From Arachis hypogaea (lineage: Eukaryota > Streptophyta > Magnoliopsida > Fabales > Fabaceae), in contig NC_092053.1 of assembly GCF_003086295.3 (NCBI RefSeq), positions 114,833,905 to 114,897,904 of the forward strand: a stretch of DNA of 64,000 nucleotides, written 5' to 3'. Every line of letters begins with the position of its first letter. Position 1 is the stretch's first letter. Made by a program: the position numbers and the translations under genes. Positions 1 to 11,795 of this stretch are shown piece by piece. The notes below the pieces were generated by a model. It had not been told where the DNA came from. It worked only from the letters and a program-made list of their open reading frames with translations, and made no database searches.

Positions 1-719
1 TTATCAAAATTAATTATTATATATTTTTTATTGCAACATATTCCCTCCTTTTTTTTCTACTTGTTCACATTTCTCTCTCTTCCTCTTTATACAAACGAGT
101 CTAACCCCCTTTTATATGTATGAGTTCACATATTTATCTTTATTTTCATTTCATTTGGTTCAGTTTTCGGATATGCATTGAATATCAGTTTAGACCCACT
201 ACTCATTTTTCATTGCAATTTGGGTCTCACGGGTGCAGCCATTTCACATGTCGTCTCCCAGTAAGTTATATATTATTTTCGTTCTATTTAATAATTATTC
301 ATAATTTGACTAAAGAAAAAAATAAAAACAAATATTTGAAAACAATTTTACTAATTTTTTCTTTAATTTTATTCCTTAATATTTATAAAAAACTATGTGC
401 TCCCAAAAAAATTAATTATCTTAAATATATAGTAGAGGATTATTTCATTTTCTTAGACAGAGAAAAAGTTATGTGAGATCCTTATTTTAAAAATAATCCA
501 TATAAAATTAAAGAATTGATATTTATAATATTTTTAATATATTAAGCATATAAATTAATATACAATTTCAAACAGAGAAACTGAACGATAAAAATGAATA
601 ATAGAACACATATATAGTAATATTCTAATAAAGTTCATTAAAAAAATAAAATAAAACTAATCAAGTTTATTATTGTTCGTACAATAACTTCAACTTTTCA
701 TAAATGGTGGCTGTTTTAG
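1..719. other. AT-rich DNA before the first visible exon
   Basis: I see no exon, RNA gene or element end here. The stretch is AT-rich and ends in a polypyrimidine tract and AG acceptor at 718-719, just before the first recognisable MATE exon. It is most likely intron of the MATE gene, whose N-terminal exons would lie left of the window. A 118-codon open frame at 120-476 has low-complexity AT composition and no recognisable protein. Confidence 0.5.
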
Positions 720-3700
720 GTTCTTCATGGCATTGATTCTATGGATGATATTAATCAGAAAAATGGTACTTCTACCACCAGGCTTTAAGAATTTGCAGAT
801 CTTCAGGTTTCTGAAAAATGGTAGGGTGGTGAACATACTAACCTAGTCCTAATTAAGGGTGTGCTTGAAATTAAATATTTTTTCATTTGATTTGAAATGA
901 TTTAAAATCAATTAAATTAAAAATTAATTATTTTGTTTAAAATCAATAGTATAAAGCAGGAATTTTATGGCATAATAGGTACGATTTAATGAAATTCATT
1001 CTTTTAGATCAATGAAAAATAAAAATATAATTGTTTTGCTCATAGTCTGGCCATATGCAATTATATATATAATTTCTTTAATTGTAAGTGTATTAAAATT
1101 AAATTTAGATGTCAAATTTAAACTATAATTATAAGAGTAATGTTAGAGAATCAACATTATAGCAGTCAATTTTAGTTTTTGTTAAATAAATTTACTATAG
1201 AGACTATTAAAAATAATTTTTGCTGAGTTTGAATTTTTGATATTTTTATTTTTAATAATTTTTTTGGATTGTGTTAAATGTTACTTGCAATGATGGATCC
1301 AAATTTTATTTGAGTAAAAATGTATGTTTAAATTATGATAGGAGGGATGTTATTGGCGAAAGTAATAGCGGCATCGTTCTGTGCCACGCTGGCATCGTCA
1401 TTGGCAGCAAGATTAGGGGCAATTCCAATGGCGGCATTCCAAACTTGCCTCCAAGTGTGGCTCACTTCTTCCCTTATTGCTGACGGTTTAGCTGTTGCCG
1501 TACAGGTCAAATAATTATCTTCTTTTTCTTTTAATAAATGATGATGATGAGTATTAATGACTAACTAGATAATTAAATTTCACAGGCAATTCTAGCATGT
1601 TCCTTTGCTGAGAAAGACTATGAGAAAGTAATTGCTGCTGCAGCAAGGACGCTACAAATGGGGTTTGTTTTGGGAGTTGCTCTCTCTCTTCTTGTCGGCA
1701 TTGGAATGTACTTTGGAGCTGGACTTTTCTCCAAAACTATCCCTGTTTTGCACATAATCAGAATAGGCCTTCCGGTATATATATTATCAAAACTATATTT
1801 TCTTATGAGAAAGTCTTGGAGCAACAACTTTAATTAAAATTTGATCAATACTTAATAAATAAAAAAAATGAATAATTTTATATTATTAAATATAATTTTA
1901 CATTATTAAAAATACTAATAATAACTAATTAATGGTATTGCACTCCTCTTTTTTTATTTACCCTTTTTTCATATTAAGCTCACTCATTTTCTTTTATTAT
2001 TATTAGCAAGTTATTTAGATCTCAAACCATAATTTACACAATAATAAAATATATTAGTAAATTAATCAATTTAATTTTAATACGGTGTTAGTATAAAATA
2101 ATTTTATATAGGTATTTAATCACTAATTTTAAAACTACATTAATTACGAATCATTTAAAAGAATGGATGATAACTAGGCAAAATATTTTAAATTAATAGT
2201 GCATTAAAATTAAACTTTAAAATTAATTTAGTGTATAAAAAAGTTAGTAAATTCATATATCACGCGCAGTTCATTATTTATCTTATAATCTGAATTCATT
2301 GATTCAATAATAATGTTTCCCATGTTATTGTGTCTAATTGCAAACAACACTACCAGTTTGTTGCTGCTACACAACCAATCAATTCATTGGCCTTTGTATT
2401 TGATGGTGTGAACTATGGTGCTTCTGATTTTGCTTATTCTGCATACTCCTTGGTAATAATAAGTTCACTTGCCTTTTCTTTTTGTTTTACCATTTTCATA
2501 CTACTTTTGATTCATAATATCTATCACTATAGTAAAATATTTTGGTTTAATAAATTTGTCATTTAAATATTTTAATAGGTGGAAACTCAGGTGCAGTCGA
2601 CTTCACGTAAAGTTGATAGTTGAAAGTCGTTAGATAAAAATTTAGTCAAATCAGTCAAATCATCTAACGACTCTCAGCTATCAACCTCACGTGAAGTCGA
2701 CTGTACCTGAGTTTCTCCTATTTTAATAATACATTTATTAAAGTAACTTCCATCAAGTCATTATTTATTCGGCCTTCACCTAGTTAAACACAGTAAATAA
2801 TAAAATATTTGTATTATATAAATTTTGTAATCGATTATTAATTTTAGATTTTTTAATTGGTGTACCAATGATCAAAATAACATCATACGTAAACCGATGT
2901 ATATATATATGCGTGATTAATCCAAACTATTATTTTGCCATTCTCTTTGTTTAGGTCATGGTGGGATTTGCAACTGTTGCTTCATTACTTATTCTCTCAA
3001 AGAGCAAAGGTTTCGTGGGAATTTGGATTGCTCTTACCATCTTCATGAGTCTTCGCATGTTTGCTGGTTTTTGGAGGTAAAATCTTCCCCATGTTAGGCA
3101 ATCTATGTATATGCAATTAAGCATGATATATCATATAATACTTTTAGTTCTTTCAGAAGAAAATTCAAGCAGTCACCAAAAACAAAAAAAGAAGAAAATT
3201 CAAGCACTAATATAGAACCGATCAGAAACTATAAATGTATGTTATCAAGTACTAAACCTATCACATCAAGTGGTTATTGCTTCGGTTACTTAAATAATGT
3301 TATAAACTCAGATGGGGTTAGACATTAGTCGTTGTCTCTCAATCGACGAATACATAAGTATTTATGCCTAGTGAACTAAAACCAAAAAATAAAATCTATC
3401 TATAATGCATAACAAAAAATGAAAGACCAAAATAGTGCTTTTTTTTGGGTGTCCAACCAAAATAGTGCTTGACACATAATATTTCATATCATTACCACAT
3501 GATTCTAATAGTAAGATTAGTAATCTTCATTCAATTAACTAATTTTAGAAGTGGGGACAAAATAATATAGTAAGATAATAAAAAATATTAATATTTATAT
3601 TTAGATATTTAAATTTTAGAGTATATTAAGTCAAGTTTTTAATAACTAAATGTACTTAATACATTTAAAAGTATATTAATTAAGAATATTTTTTTATTTT

Positions 3701-6700
3701 AATATTTTGGTAATATTACATGAGTAATACATTTATTATTAATATTAGCGCCTGATCAAGCATCTAATATCCGTAAATTTACATTTTTATTGATTATTTT
3801 TTATATGATACAAAAAAGAATAATAACGCAATAGCTAACAAATTTATAAAAAGTATAACTCGAATGAACTAATTTAGAATTTTTATTATTTTTTATTTTG
3901 GTGTTTGAATTTTTACTAAAATTATGTGAGAGGGACAAAAAATTTGTGAGAAAAATAAAAATTCAAATCAAACAACTGCAATTCTTTTTATATATAGGTA
4001 TAGATAAAATAATATCTTTTTTTATTAAAAAAATATTCAAATAATTTTTCGATATTTAATTGTAAAGTTGACATTTTATAATATTATAGTAAAAGATTTT
4101 TTGACAAGATAATATTAAATGTATAAAAAAAATAAAATTAAACAAAACAATAAAAAGTAAATAAATTATATATATTATAAAAAATATTAAATACTAATGG
4201 TCTCATTTATATTTAAAAAGTTATTCTTGATTTTAGGCAATTCACTGAATTAAATAAAGTGGGCATCAATATTACCATAATACACATTTTGGGCTTTTTT
4301 ACTTATATGCGCATGTAAAATACATTTATTCCCAAAATACGCACGGTTTGGAACTCCTCCTCAAATACGCACTGCCAACTAGTAAGGGACAAACACGAAA
4401 TAGAAATAGGGGGCATATTAGGGATGGTGGCCGCGAAATGGCTCATGGCGTCTGACACAAATCATTCTAATTACGTCAGCCACGAAATAGAGCATTTCAG
4501 CTATGGCACACACGAAATAGTCCACTTCTTATGTGACGAGCACGAATTGTATATATAAGTAGTATACCCAAAATAAATGTATCATGTTGCATTGATTGTT
4601 TTACTTTTTTTAAATAAGTTGCACAACAAAGACACAAGTTTAGTGAATATTCAATTTACTTTCTAATTATTCTTTCTTATACACACCCACATCCTAACTA
4701 AAATAAAATGATAATTTTTTCTAATTACAAAAAGTGCAAGATGGATCAGCCATTGATGATTTATTTTCATGATTAAGAGTTGAATTGTAATTTATTTTGT
4801 TTAAGATAAAAAATATAAAAACTAAATTAAGCATTTACTTTTATTTGTTATTATTGTTAACAATGGATATAGTGTTTTTACCAAAGACAAAAATTAAATT
4901 ATAAAATAACTCTAAGATTTTCACATATTAATAATATAAATTGTAATCATAACATCTTTTTTAAGCTATTTTTTAAAATTATTTTGTATAGAATAAAATA
5001 TATTTTTTAATTATTTTGTATGGAATAAAATATTTTTTTTATTTTTAAATTATTATTGACTATGTAGAGTATTTTATTTAAAATTTGAGTACATGCATGT
5101 ATTTACCTAAGTTATTAGAACATTACAAATTTTTATAGTACTCCTAACATTTTTTTAAGCCATTTTTTTTAAATTATTTTGCATAGGATAAAATATTTTT
5201 TGTAGTATAATTTAAAAAAATTTATTAAAAAAATTTATTAAAAATATTCATGAGCTATTAAAAATGGACAGAAAAGTATTGTATGGAATTCGAATTGATA
5301 GCTCATTAATATTTTAAAAAAGTCTCGTAATTAAATATTTTGTTAGCTTTTTTTTAACGTATGAAATAAAATATATATTTTTTTAATTTTTAAATTATTA
5401 ATATTTTTTAATAAATTTTTCAATAAAATTTTTTTAATAAATTATTAATTTTTTAACAGCATAATTCGAATTATACCATGAATTACTGTGTGTAATTCGA
5501 ATTATACCATGAATTATTTTTTCCCTTGATTTATTTCTGTTTTTTGCCCTAAAATTAATATTAAAAATTATTAGATAATAATTTAGCTATTTGCCAAAAA
5601 TGAAATTTATAATTTATAATCATATAAAAAAATTAATTATTACGATACATTATGCATTATTCACATACACATTTTGTGTATGAGACACCTCTTTCTTGTT
5701 GAGAAAGGCTGTACTCACTCTTTCTTCTCACCATTTTCATATATATCTATCTATCTCTATCACTCTTTTTCTTTCTCTATATATAAATAGGTAAAGAGAG
5801 TCACAGGTTTTTTTTGTGAGTGCATTTTTTTTATTTCTGTCGTGACATTTGGGCCATTTCGTGTGTGCCATAGCTGAGGTGCTCCATTTCGTGGCTGACG
5901 CAATTGAAATGGTTTGTGTCAGACGCCAGGAGCCATTTCGCGGCCACCATCCTTGATATGCCTCCTATTTTCATTTCGTGTTTGCTCCTTACGAGTTGGC
6001 AGTGCGTATTTGAGGAGAAATTTCAAACCGTGCGTATTTTGGGAATAAATGTATTTTACATGCGCATATAGGTAAAAAAGCCCACATTTTGCAAAGTGGA
6101 TACCAAAATGCATTTTTTCATAAACTATGTAAACCGCAACAGGGATATTGCGGTTTACAAATGAACGTAATCCGCTACAGGGGTGTCGCGGATTACGTTG
6201 AAAGGAAAACATCACATAATCTGCGGTAGGGGTGTCGCGATTTATGTGTGTTTTCCATACGTGCATAAACCACTACAGGGGTCTAGCGGTTTATGCTTTA
6301 GTGTGGACTTAGTTCATTTTTCATGGAGGATGAGTTGTTGGATGAAAGTTTAGTTTGCAATTTTTATGCAACATAGGTTCCTGTTTTGATTTAATTGGAA
6401 TTACTCTTGAACTCATAGAATTACCAACAAAATTAGAACACATTAACTCAAAAGAATCACGAGTTCATAGAGAATCGCTAACAATAACAACATCACCGTA
6501 AAATGAACGGCAAGTACAACTTTACTTAACAGTAAGTACAACTAAAACAGGATAAGAACACAAGTAAGGAAAGAAAAATGTAAGCTAATCATGACGACCT
6601 AATGACACTTATGCGTCGGCACTGGGGGCGGATCCTCGCTGAGGGCAAGTCCTGCGAGTGTGTTCTATCTGTCTGTCAAATAGAGTAACCGTGAAGCACC

Positions 6701-9587
6701 TCGTATCTTTCGAGTGGCGCTCTATCTCCTTGACTAGTGCCTGGCAAAACCGTTGGCCTGATCCCAACTGCGCCTCTGCTATCTATCCTCAGACGACAAA
6801 AAGCTCTGCTAACCTCCCATATGTGGATTTGACAAGTGCAGTAACCGGAAGATTCTGTGTCCCCTTTAGTATAGAGTTAACACACTCGAATATGTTTGTC
6901 GTCATGTGGCCGAACCGTCTACCCCCATCCTGGTGTTGGGTCCACTCATCGTACTCCAGTCGGTTGGTCCAATCACACATGGCCAGATTCTCAGTCCTCA
7001 TAATATCAAACCAATAGTCAAACTCGGCCTCAGTCTTGGCATACGCCGTATTCACGAGCATCCGCCTTGCATCCTGACCTTTGAAACTGAGAGCAAAATT
7101 AGCTGCAACGTGTCGAATGCAATACGCTTGATATGCATGAGGCAGTTTCCAACCACTGTCTAGTACCTCCAGTGCACCCTTAATGCCGTTGTGTCTGTCA
7201 GAGATCACCAGAATCCCTTCCTGTGGGATCACATGTTGACACAAGTGGGATAAGAAAAAAGCCCACGACTCAGCATTCTCCCCCTCAACAAGTGCAAACG
7301 CAACTGTCAATATATTTGAGTTTCCATCTTGCGCAATAGCCTGCAGCAAAGTCCTGCCATACTTCCCATACAGATGCGTACCGTCAATGCTGATTAGTGG
7401 CTTGCAATGTTTAAAAGCCTCAATGCATGGAGGAAATCTCCAGAAAAATCGATGAAAATACTCTGTAGACTCATCAATCTCACCACCTACACGCACTGGA
7501 GAAGTCTTCAACAAAGCAACAGTTTCGTCCATCGTTGCTTGCATCCCAAGGATCCACCGGGGCAACTCTGCATACGACTCTTCCCAATCCCCGTAAATCT
7601 GGGCGACTGCCTTCTGCTTTGCCTTCCATACTTTCCTATAACTAGGCCTAAATCCGTAGGTTGACCTAGTAGTTTCTTGCAACACCTTTATGGTAATCGC
7701 TGCATCCGTCCTAACCAACAGATAGATCCTCGCACAAATTACGTGGTAATCGAGCTGTCGGTGGTCGCTCGAAATCGAAGTGGCCAGGCAAGTGTGGGCT
7801 CCGTTATACCTTCTAACCTCCCAGTTACCCTTGCACTGCCAAAGTGCCACACGAATCATCCAGGCGCAGCCGTTTTCAAACTTCTTGCATCTCCCAACAT
7901 ACTTCAGATGATCAGATTTCATAACACTCATCACAACTTCCTCCTTAGTCTGGAAGAATTGGCCAATCTGAAATTTCCCAGAAGTATTGACGTCGCGTAA
8001 TCCTTGGTAACCGAAGGTGTGTGCATCATTCGGTTGTTGACATGCTGCTTCCAGGTTCAGCGTCGAGGAATGCAGGGGTTGTTGGTGGGACCCAGAACTG
8101 GATGGCCCCTGAGGTGCAGGTGGGGCCACTGGAGCCTCCTCCTCACTATCCCCTGATATGTGATCGGGCTCATCATCCGAATCATCTTCCCGCATCGCGT
8201 CCTCAACATGATCTGGCTCACCACCACCAACAAGACCAGTAATCAAACCAGGTGAATTAGCTGCCGGTGCTAGAACAAGTGAAGGTGCAGCTAGGAGACA
8301 ACCAGGTGCAACGACAAGCATCGAAGTAGAAGCACCCCCCACCATCATCGACTGAGGATTTGGCGCTGACGCCTTGGAATTGTCCATACGGTCTTCCAAT
8401 TTGGAAAACAACTCGTGTATTCTCACCTCCGAAAGACTCCACCGACAATGAAACAAGACCCCCATGTCTTCATCCGACCCTATGACAAATGTTTCATACT
8501 GCACACCACTTGACACAACCGCCATCGGAATCTTGTAGAACACCTTCTTCACCAGCTTGGCCCCACACAACCCTGCTTTCTGCAATATGTTCCTCTTCAG
8601 ATCCGACAAAGTATCAGTCAAACGGATAAAAAAGCTCAGCAGTTCTTTATCAGTGAACTTAACACCATGCCTATTACTTTTTTTATTTTACCATAGCAGT
8701 GGACTAGAACCATCAAGCTCTCCTCACTATCCATTTGTGAAAGTGTGAAAATAACTCTCCTCAAATGACCCACTTCCTATCCTGCTTGGTATTTATAGGC
8801 AAAACAGACTAAAGCATAAACCGCTAGACCCCTGTAGCGGTTTATGCACGTCTGGAAAACACACATAAACCGCCACACCCCTACCGCGAATTATGTGATG
8901 TTTTCCTTCCAACGTAATCCGCAACACCCCTGTAACGGATTACGTTCATTTGTAAACCGCGATACCCCTATTGTGGTTTACATCGTTTATGAAAAAAATG
9001 TATTTTGGTATCCACTTTGCAAAATGTGTATTATGGTAATATGGATGTCCACTTTATTTAATTCAGTGAATTGCCCTTGATTTTAGGTAATTAAATAATT
9101 ATATTATTATTAGTTATTATTATTATTTGTTTTAAATTTATATAATACAATAATTGTTATCAATGTATTAATATCTAATAACATAAATGTTTCTTACACA
9201 TTATTTTTTTTTTTAAGTGTGGAGGCAAAAAAAATTATTATATTGGGGACAATTATCTACACATATATACTTATTATCTATTTGCAAAGTTCATTAACAA
9301 TCAAGCTCGTTCACATAAATTGAGATTGGCTCACATCTGGACTCGCTAACAATAGATGAACTGATAAAATATTGTAAAAATTATTAACACTCTTCTTGAT
9401 TGCTCCAAGAAAAATTTGAAATTAAAGTTGAACTTGGAAAAGAATTTCAAATTACTAATACTTATGAGTATTTTGAAGAAAAAGATTTTATGATGCTATT
9501 TTCCAGTGTTGGTTTACAAGTGTTAAAATACATATATGCAGGATGGGAACAGGAACAGGACCTTGGCGTTTTCTTAGACTCCACTGA
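720..9587 (+). CDS. MATE efflux transporter (DETOXIFICATION 44/45-like), 3' part of the gene
   Basis: Multidrug and toxic compound extrusion (MATE) proteins are 12-helix membrane antiporters that export organic compounds; the DTX44/45 branch includes plastid-targeted members. Six exons join in frame with GT..AG borders: 720-820, 1342-1505, 1586-1774, 2357-2452, 2955-3076 and 9542-9587 (TGA at 9585-9587). Phases agree at every junction. Recognisable blocks are LPPGFKNLQIFRFLKNGG (exons 1-2), AAFQTCLQVWLTSSLIADGL (exon 2), AATQPINSLAFVFDGVNYG (exon 4), and the family-typical end FWR|MGTGTGPWRFLR split between exons 5 and 6. The N-terminal half is outside the window, so the start codon is not seen. 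The last intron is about 6.5 kb because a Mutator-like element sits at 4236-9075; without it the intron would be about 1.6 kb. I see no stop or frameshift in the visible exons. The closest paralogue (44 or 45) is uncertain. Confidence 0.85.
2578..2718. mobile_element. Foldback MITE, copy 1 (141 bp, 10 bp target duplication)
   Basis: A 141 bp inverted repeat whose ends share the core GAAACTCAGGT and then GTCGACTTCACGT. It is flanked on both sides by the 10 bp direct repeat TATTTTAATA (2568-2577 and 2719-2728). The 9-10 bp duplication points to Mutator-superfamily mobilisation. It lies in the intron between MATE exons 4 and 5. A second copy is at 19354-19495. No coding capacity. Confidence 0.85.
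4291..6083. mobile_element. Non-autonomous foldback element nested in the MULE left end (1.8 kb)
   Basis: The first ~235 bp (4291 onward, GGGCTTTTTTAC...) is repeated inverted at about 5845-6083 (...GTAAAAAAGCCC), and ACATTTT flanks both ends (4284-4290 and 6084-6090; 7 bp, or 8 if the border C is shared). The outer MULE repeat reads straight through if this block is removed, which proves later insertion. The termini hold spaced copies of CACGAAATAG or CGCGAAATGG (near 4394, 4432, 4481 and 4511), possible transposase-binding sites. The interior is AT-rich with no plausible ORF. Family unknown; a short-duplication MULE derivative or another long-TIR class fits. Confidence 0.75.
6091..6300. repeat. 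Inner part of the MULE left terminal inverted repeat, with four hairpins
   Basis: This is the continuation of the left terminal repeat beyond the nested insertion; it matches 8812-9020 in inverse orientation. It holds four successive palindromic modules: 6129-6158 (stem GTAAACCGCA, perfect), 6164-6199 (stem AACGTAATCCGC, perfect), 6213-6248 (imperfect) and 6263-6296 (stem GCATAAACC, one mismatch). The loops resemble each other (ACAGGGGTGT-like). Confidence 0.8.
6609..8734 (-). pseudogene. MURA-type Mutator transposase, broken
   Basis: The long open stretch (8621-6789) gives 610 residues with a MuDR-type N-terminal region (FQIGQFFQTKEEV, about residues 217-229), a conserved CAWMIR block, and a DDE nuclease domain with ISIDGTHLYGKYG (D413), VISDRHNGIKG (D475) and CIRHVAANF (about 501-509). 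The likely start is the ATG at 8732-8734. Between it and the long frame one A is missing from an A-run near 8675, so the first ~35 codons are out of frame. Downstream, TGA at 6789-6791 and TAG at 6783-6785 interrupt the frame, which then runs to TAA at 6609. The SWIM zinc finger usual at the C-terminus is not recognisable. The gene therefore looks dead, but the element could still move if a relative supplies transposase. Confidence 0.88.
8812..9075. repeat. MULE right terminal inverted repeat with hairpin ladder
   Basis: About 264 bp, the inverse of 4236-4290 plus 6091-6300. It contains the same series of small palindromes (GCATAAACCGC..GCGGTTTATGC type) and ends in CAGTGAATTGCC, followed by the target duplication at 9076-9085. 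It lies just upstream (minus-strand sense) of the transposase start, so it should also carry the transposase promoter. Confidence 0.82.
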
Positions 9588-9833
9588 TGTTATATGCATT
9601 GCAAATTTCATTTGGTGTATGCTCTGTATCACTGTTTCACCTTATAGGATCATTTTGGTTCTTGTTTCAAGATTTGATCACTTATTACTTTACTCAGATC
9701 ATCTTAATTATGGGTGTATTTAATTTATATTGAATCATTCAAGTTAAAAATCATTTTAGCGTCATTTTATTTGATTAATAAAGAATTATCACAAAAAATA
9801 TATATAATGGTGGTTTATATTTGTAAAGGGAAG
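9588..9833 (+). other. 3' flank of the MATE gene
   Basis: The sequence after the MATE stop codon is T-rich and probably includes the 3' untranslated region. I see no second gene. The decayed copia remnant starts about 245 bp after the stop, so it may supply or lie beside the polyadenylation region. Confidence 0.4.
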
Positions 9834-11735
9834 TGCAGAAACAGAGAAAAGAGAGATAGCAGAAGAGCAATGAGTTGTATCTCAAGAAAGCGTTAGTCAG
9901 TTGTATTACGTGATAATTTGTAAATCAATACACTTGTCTCCCTTTCTTAATCCATTTAATAAACACAAACTGGATTACAGAGCTAAATTGTATCTTTTTC
10001 TTGGATAAGGGATATAAGTGTCTCTCTTCAAATGGAAAAGTGTATTTAAGGAGGCATGTATGAAAGAAAGTTTCCTTATAAATTGTTGTTTCGTGATAAC
10101 ATGAATACTAACTTTCCTATCTCGACGAAGAATGATATGGTGCATATTTGAATACTTCTCCATCTCAGCTAGCTCCTTCTATTCTTATCCTGTATCCTCC
10201 CTGGTTCAGGGATTGAAATTGAACTCCCTGCATATAGCAGCATCCACTACTTCTACACCTGATCTTGATTGTTTGTTTCATGTCCCTAACACTTTTCACA
10301 AGCCGTTAAATGTCCCCATTGGACAAAAGCCATGGAACCCCAAGGCCGGATTAGCAGCAAAAGTGTTTCATCAAAAAGAGGCATTTGACTTTGATCATCA
10401 AACCTTTAGTCTTGTTGTCAAACCACAAAAAAATTAGAATAGTGATTACAATTGCTCTTAATAGAGGGTGAAAATTATGTCTAATTTGATTTTGACAATG
10501 CCTTTTAAAATGGTGAGTTGCATGAAAAGGTATGTATATATGGAGCAAACCACAAGGTTTCATACAGCAGGCTCCCAGGACTTGGTTCTTAACTCTTTCT
10601 TCTACTTTACATATTTTTTGTTTTAAGAATACTAAATCAGATCCATTTCTATTCATACGAAGAACAACTGACTCAATCATTTTTCTATTAGCCTATGCGG
10701 ATTACATTTTGATTACAGGTAGACTGAACTTACTTACACAGGAAAAATATGTTACACACCTATTAACTAAAACGAATATGTTGCAGGAAAATCCTGTTCC
10801 AACACCAATGGTTTCTTCTACAAAACTACATTATAAATGATGTTGAGCCATTTGATGACCCTAAATTCTATAGGTCCATTGCAGGGGCATTGCAATATCT
10901 TACACTAACTCGACCTGATATTACATATTCAATGCACAAAGTTTGTCAATATATGAACTGTCCCACTGTCAACCATTGGAGAGCAATCAAGAAAATCTTG
11001 AGATATGTAAAAGCTACCATGTATCAAGGCTTGGTTTTTTTTCAGAAGATTTTAGGTTGTTGGCATTTGCAAATGCTGATTAGGAGCAGACGTTGATGAC
11101 ATACAGAAAATCAATTACAGGATATTGTGTGTATCTTGGATCAAATTTGGGAGCATGGAAAAGTAATAAGAAATAGGCAGGGAGTAGGTGGAGAACTGAG
11201 GCAAAGTATAGAACACTTGCAACAGCTCAAGCAAAGTTGGTATGGATCCAAAATCTTCTCCCTCTACGCACTCCACCAACTATCTATTGCGACAACCAAG
11301 CAGATTGCTTACTTGCAGAAAATCCAGTTCTTCGCAGTAGGTCAGCACATTTCGAGCTGGATTTGCATTTCATAAGGAAGCATGTTAGCAAGAAGAAGTT
11401 ATAGAGAAAAGAGAGATAGCACATAGCAGAACAACAGTGACTTGTATCTCAAGGAAGAAGATAGTCTGTTGTATACCATTCAAGGTTAGAATGTAGTTAG
11501 TGAGTCGTAATCTGTTAGCCAGTGAAGGTAGTAGGTAGTTAGAGTTGTGACTATAAATAGGAGAATGTATGTGATAATTTGTAATCAATACACTTGTGTT
11601 CTCATTCTTTCTCATCTCTCTTGGTGTTCAAGTTCATTATCTGCTTCTTGTGTTCTTCATTCAAGAACCATATTCATCAAACCTCCAATATCTCTTGATT
11701 CATAATCGATACTCACAAACTTCAACAATATTATA
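9834..11735 (+). mobile_element. Decayed, internally deleted Ty1/copia LTR element
   Basis: Two related end segments, about 9834-9960 and 11395-11735, share AGAGAAAAGAGAGATAGCA, TTGTATCTCAAG, and GTGATAATTTGTAA followed by TCAATACACTTGT. They are taken as LTR remnants, the left one with about 100 bp missing. Between them lie fragments of copia reverse transcriptase and RNase H. Only about 1.4 kb of interior remains, against about 4 kb in a full element, so most of gag, protease and integrase is gone. Exact borders and target duplication could not be fixed. Confidence 0.65.
10520..11395 (+). pseudogene. Copia reverse transcriptase / RNase H remnant
   Basis: Reading-frame pieces in different frames recall copia pol: a PQGF(I)QQAP-like block near 10540-10580; FLLAYADYILITG (10680-10720), where the catalytic YVDD is degraded to YADY; a TPM block near 10800; [20 protein letters not shown] (10885-10945); and [14 protein letters not shown] (10980-11020), leading into RNase H debris to about 11395. 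Several frameshifts and stops are present. It is not functional. Confidence 0.75.
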
Positions 11736-11795
11736 TAAGGCTTTATATTTTTATTCAGACATATATATATAAGGTTTGATATATATATGAAATTT

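Larger units (their letters stand above)
4236..9075 (-). mobile_element. Mutator-like (MULE) DNA transposon inserted in the last MATE intron
   Basis: The termini are inverted copies: GGCAATTCACTGAATTAAAT at 4236 and its complement ending at 9075. Both flanks carry the same 10 bp, CTTGATTTTA (4226-4235 and 9076-9085), a target-site duplication of Mutator size (8-11 bp is usual). The terminal inverted repeats are about 265 bp. The left one is interrupted at 4290 by a second element (4291-6083). The element encodes a degraded MURA-type transposase on the minus strand, antisense to the host gene. The last MATE exon (9542-9587) lies 466 bp beyond its right end. Confidence 0.88.

Noticed and set aside
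120..476. 118-codon open frame at the left edge
   Set aside because: AT-rich intron-like DNA, F/I/L-rich translation with no family resemblance, and followed by a splice acceptor for a real exon.
6658..8242. Several plus-strand open frames of 70-119 codons across the transposase
   Set aside because: They are antisense to the conserved MURA coding frame, which explains their openness.
9400..9723. 107-codon frame overlapping the last MATE exon
   Set aside because: It reads the GTGTGPW exon in the wrong frame (as EQEQDLGVF) and crosses the splice acceptor; the phase-matched exon explains the conserved part.
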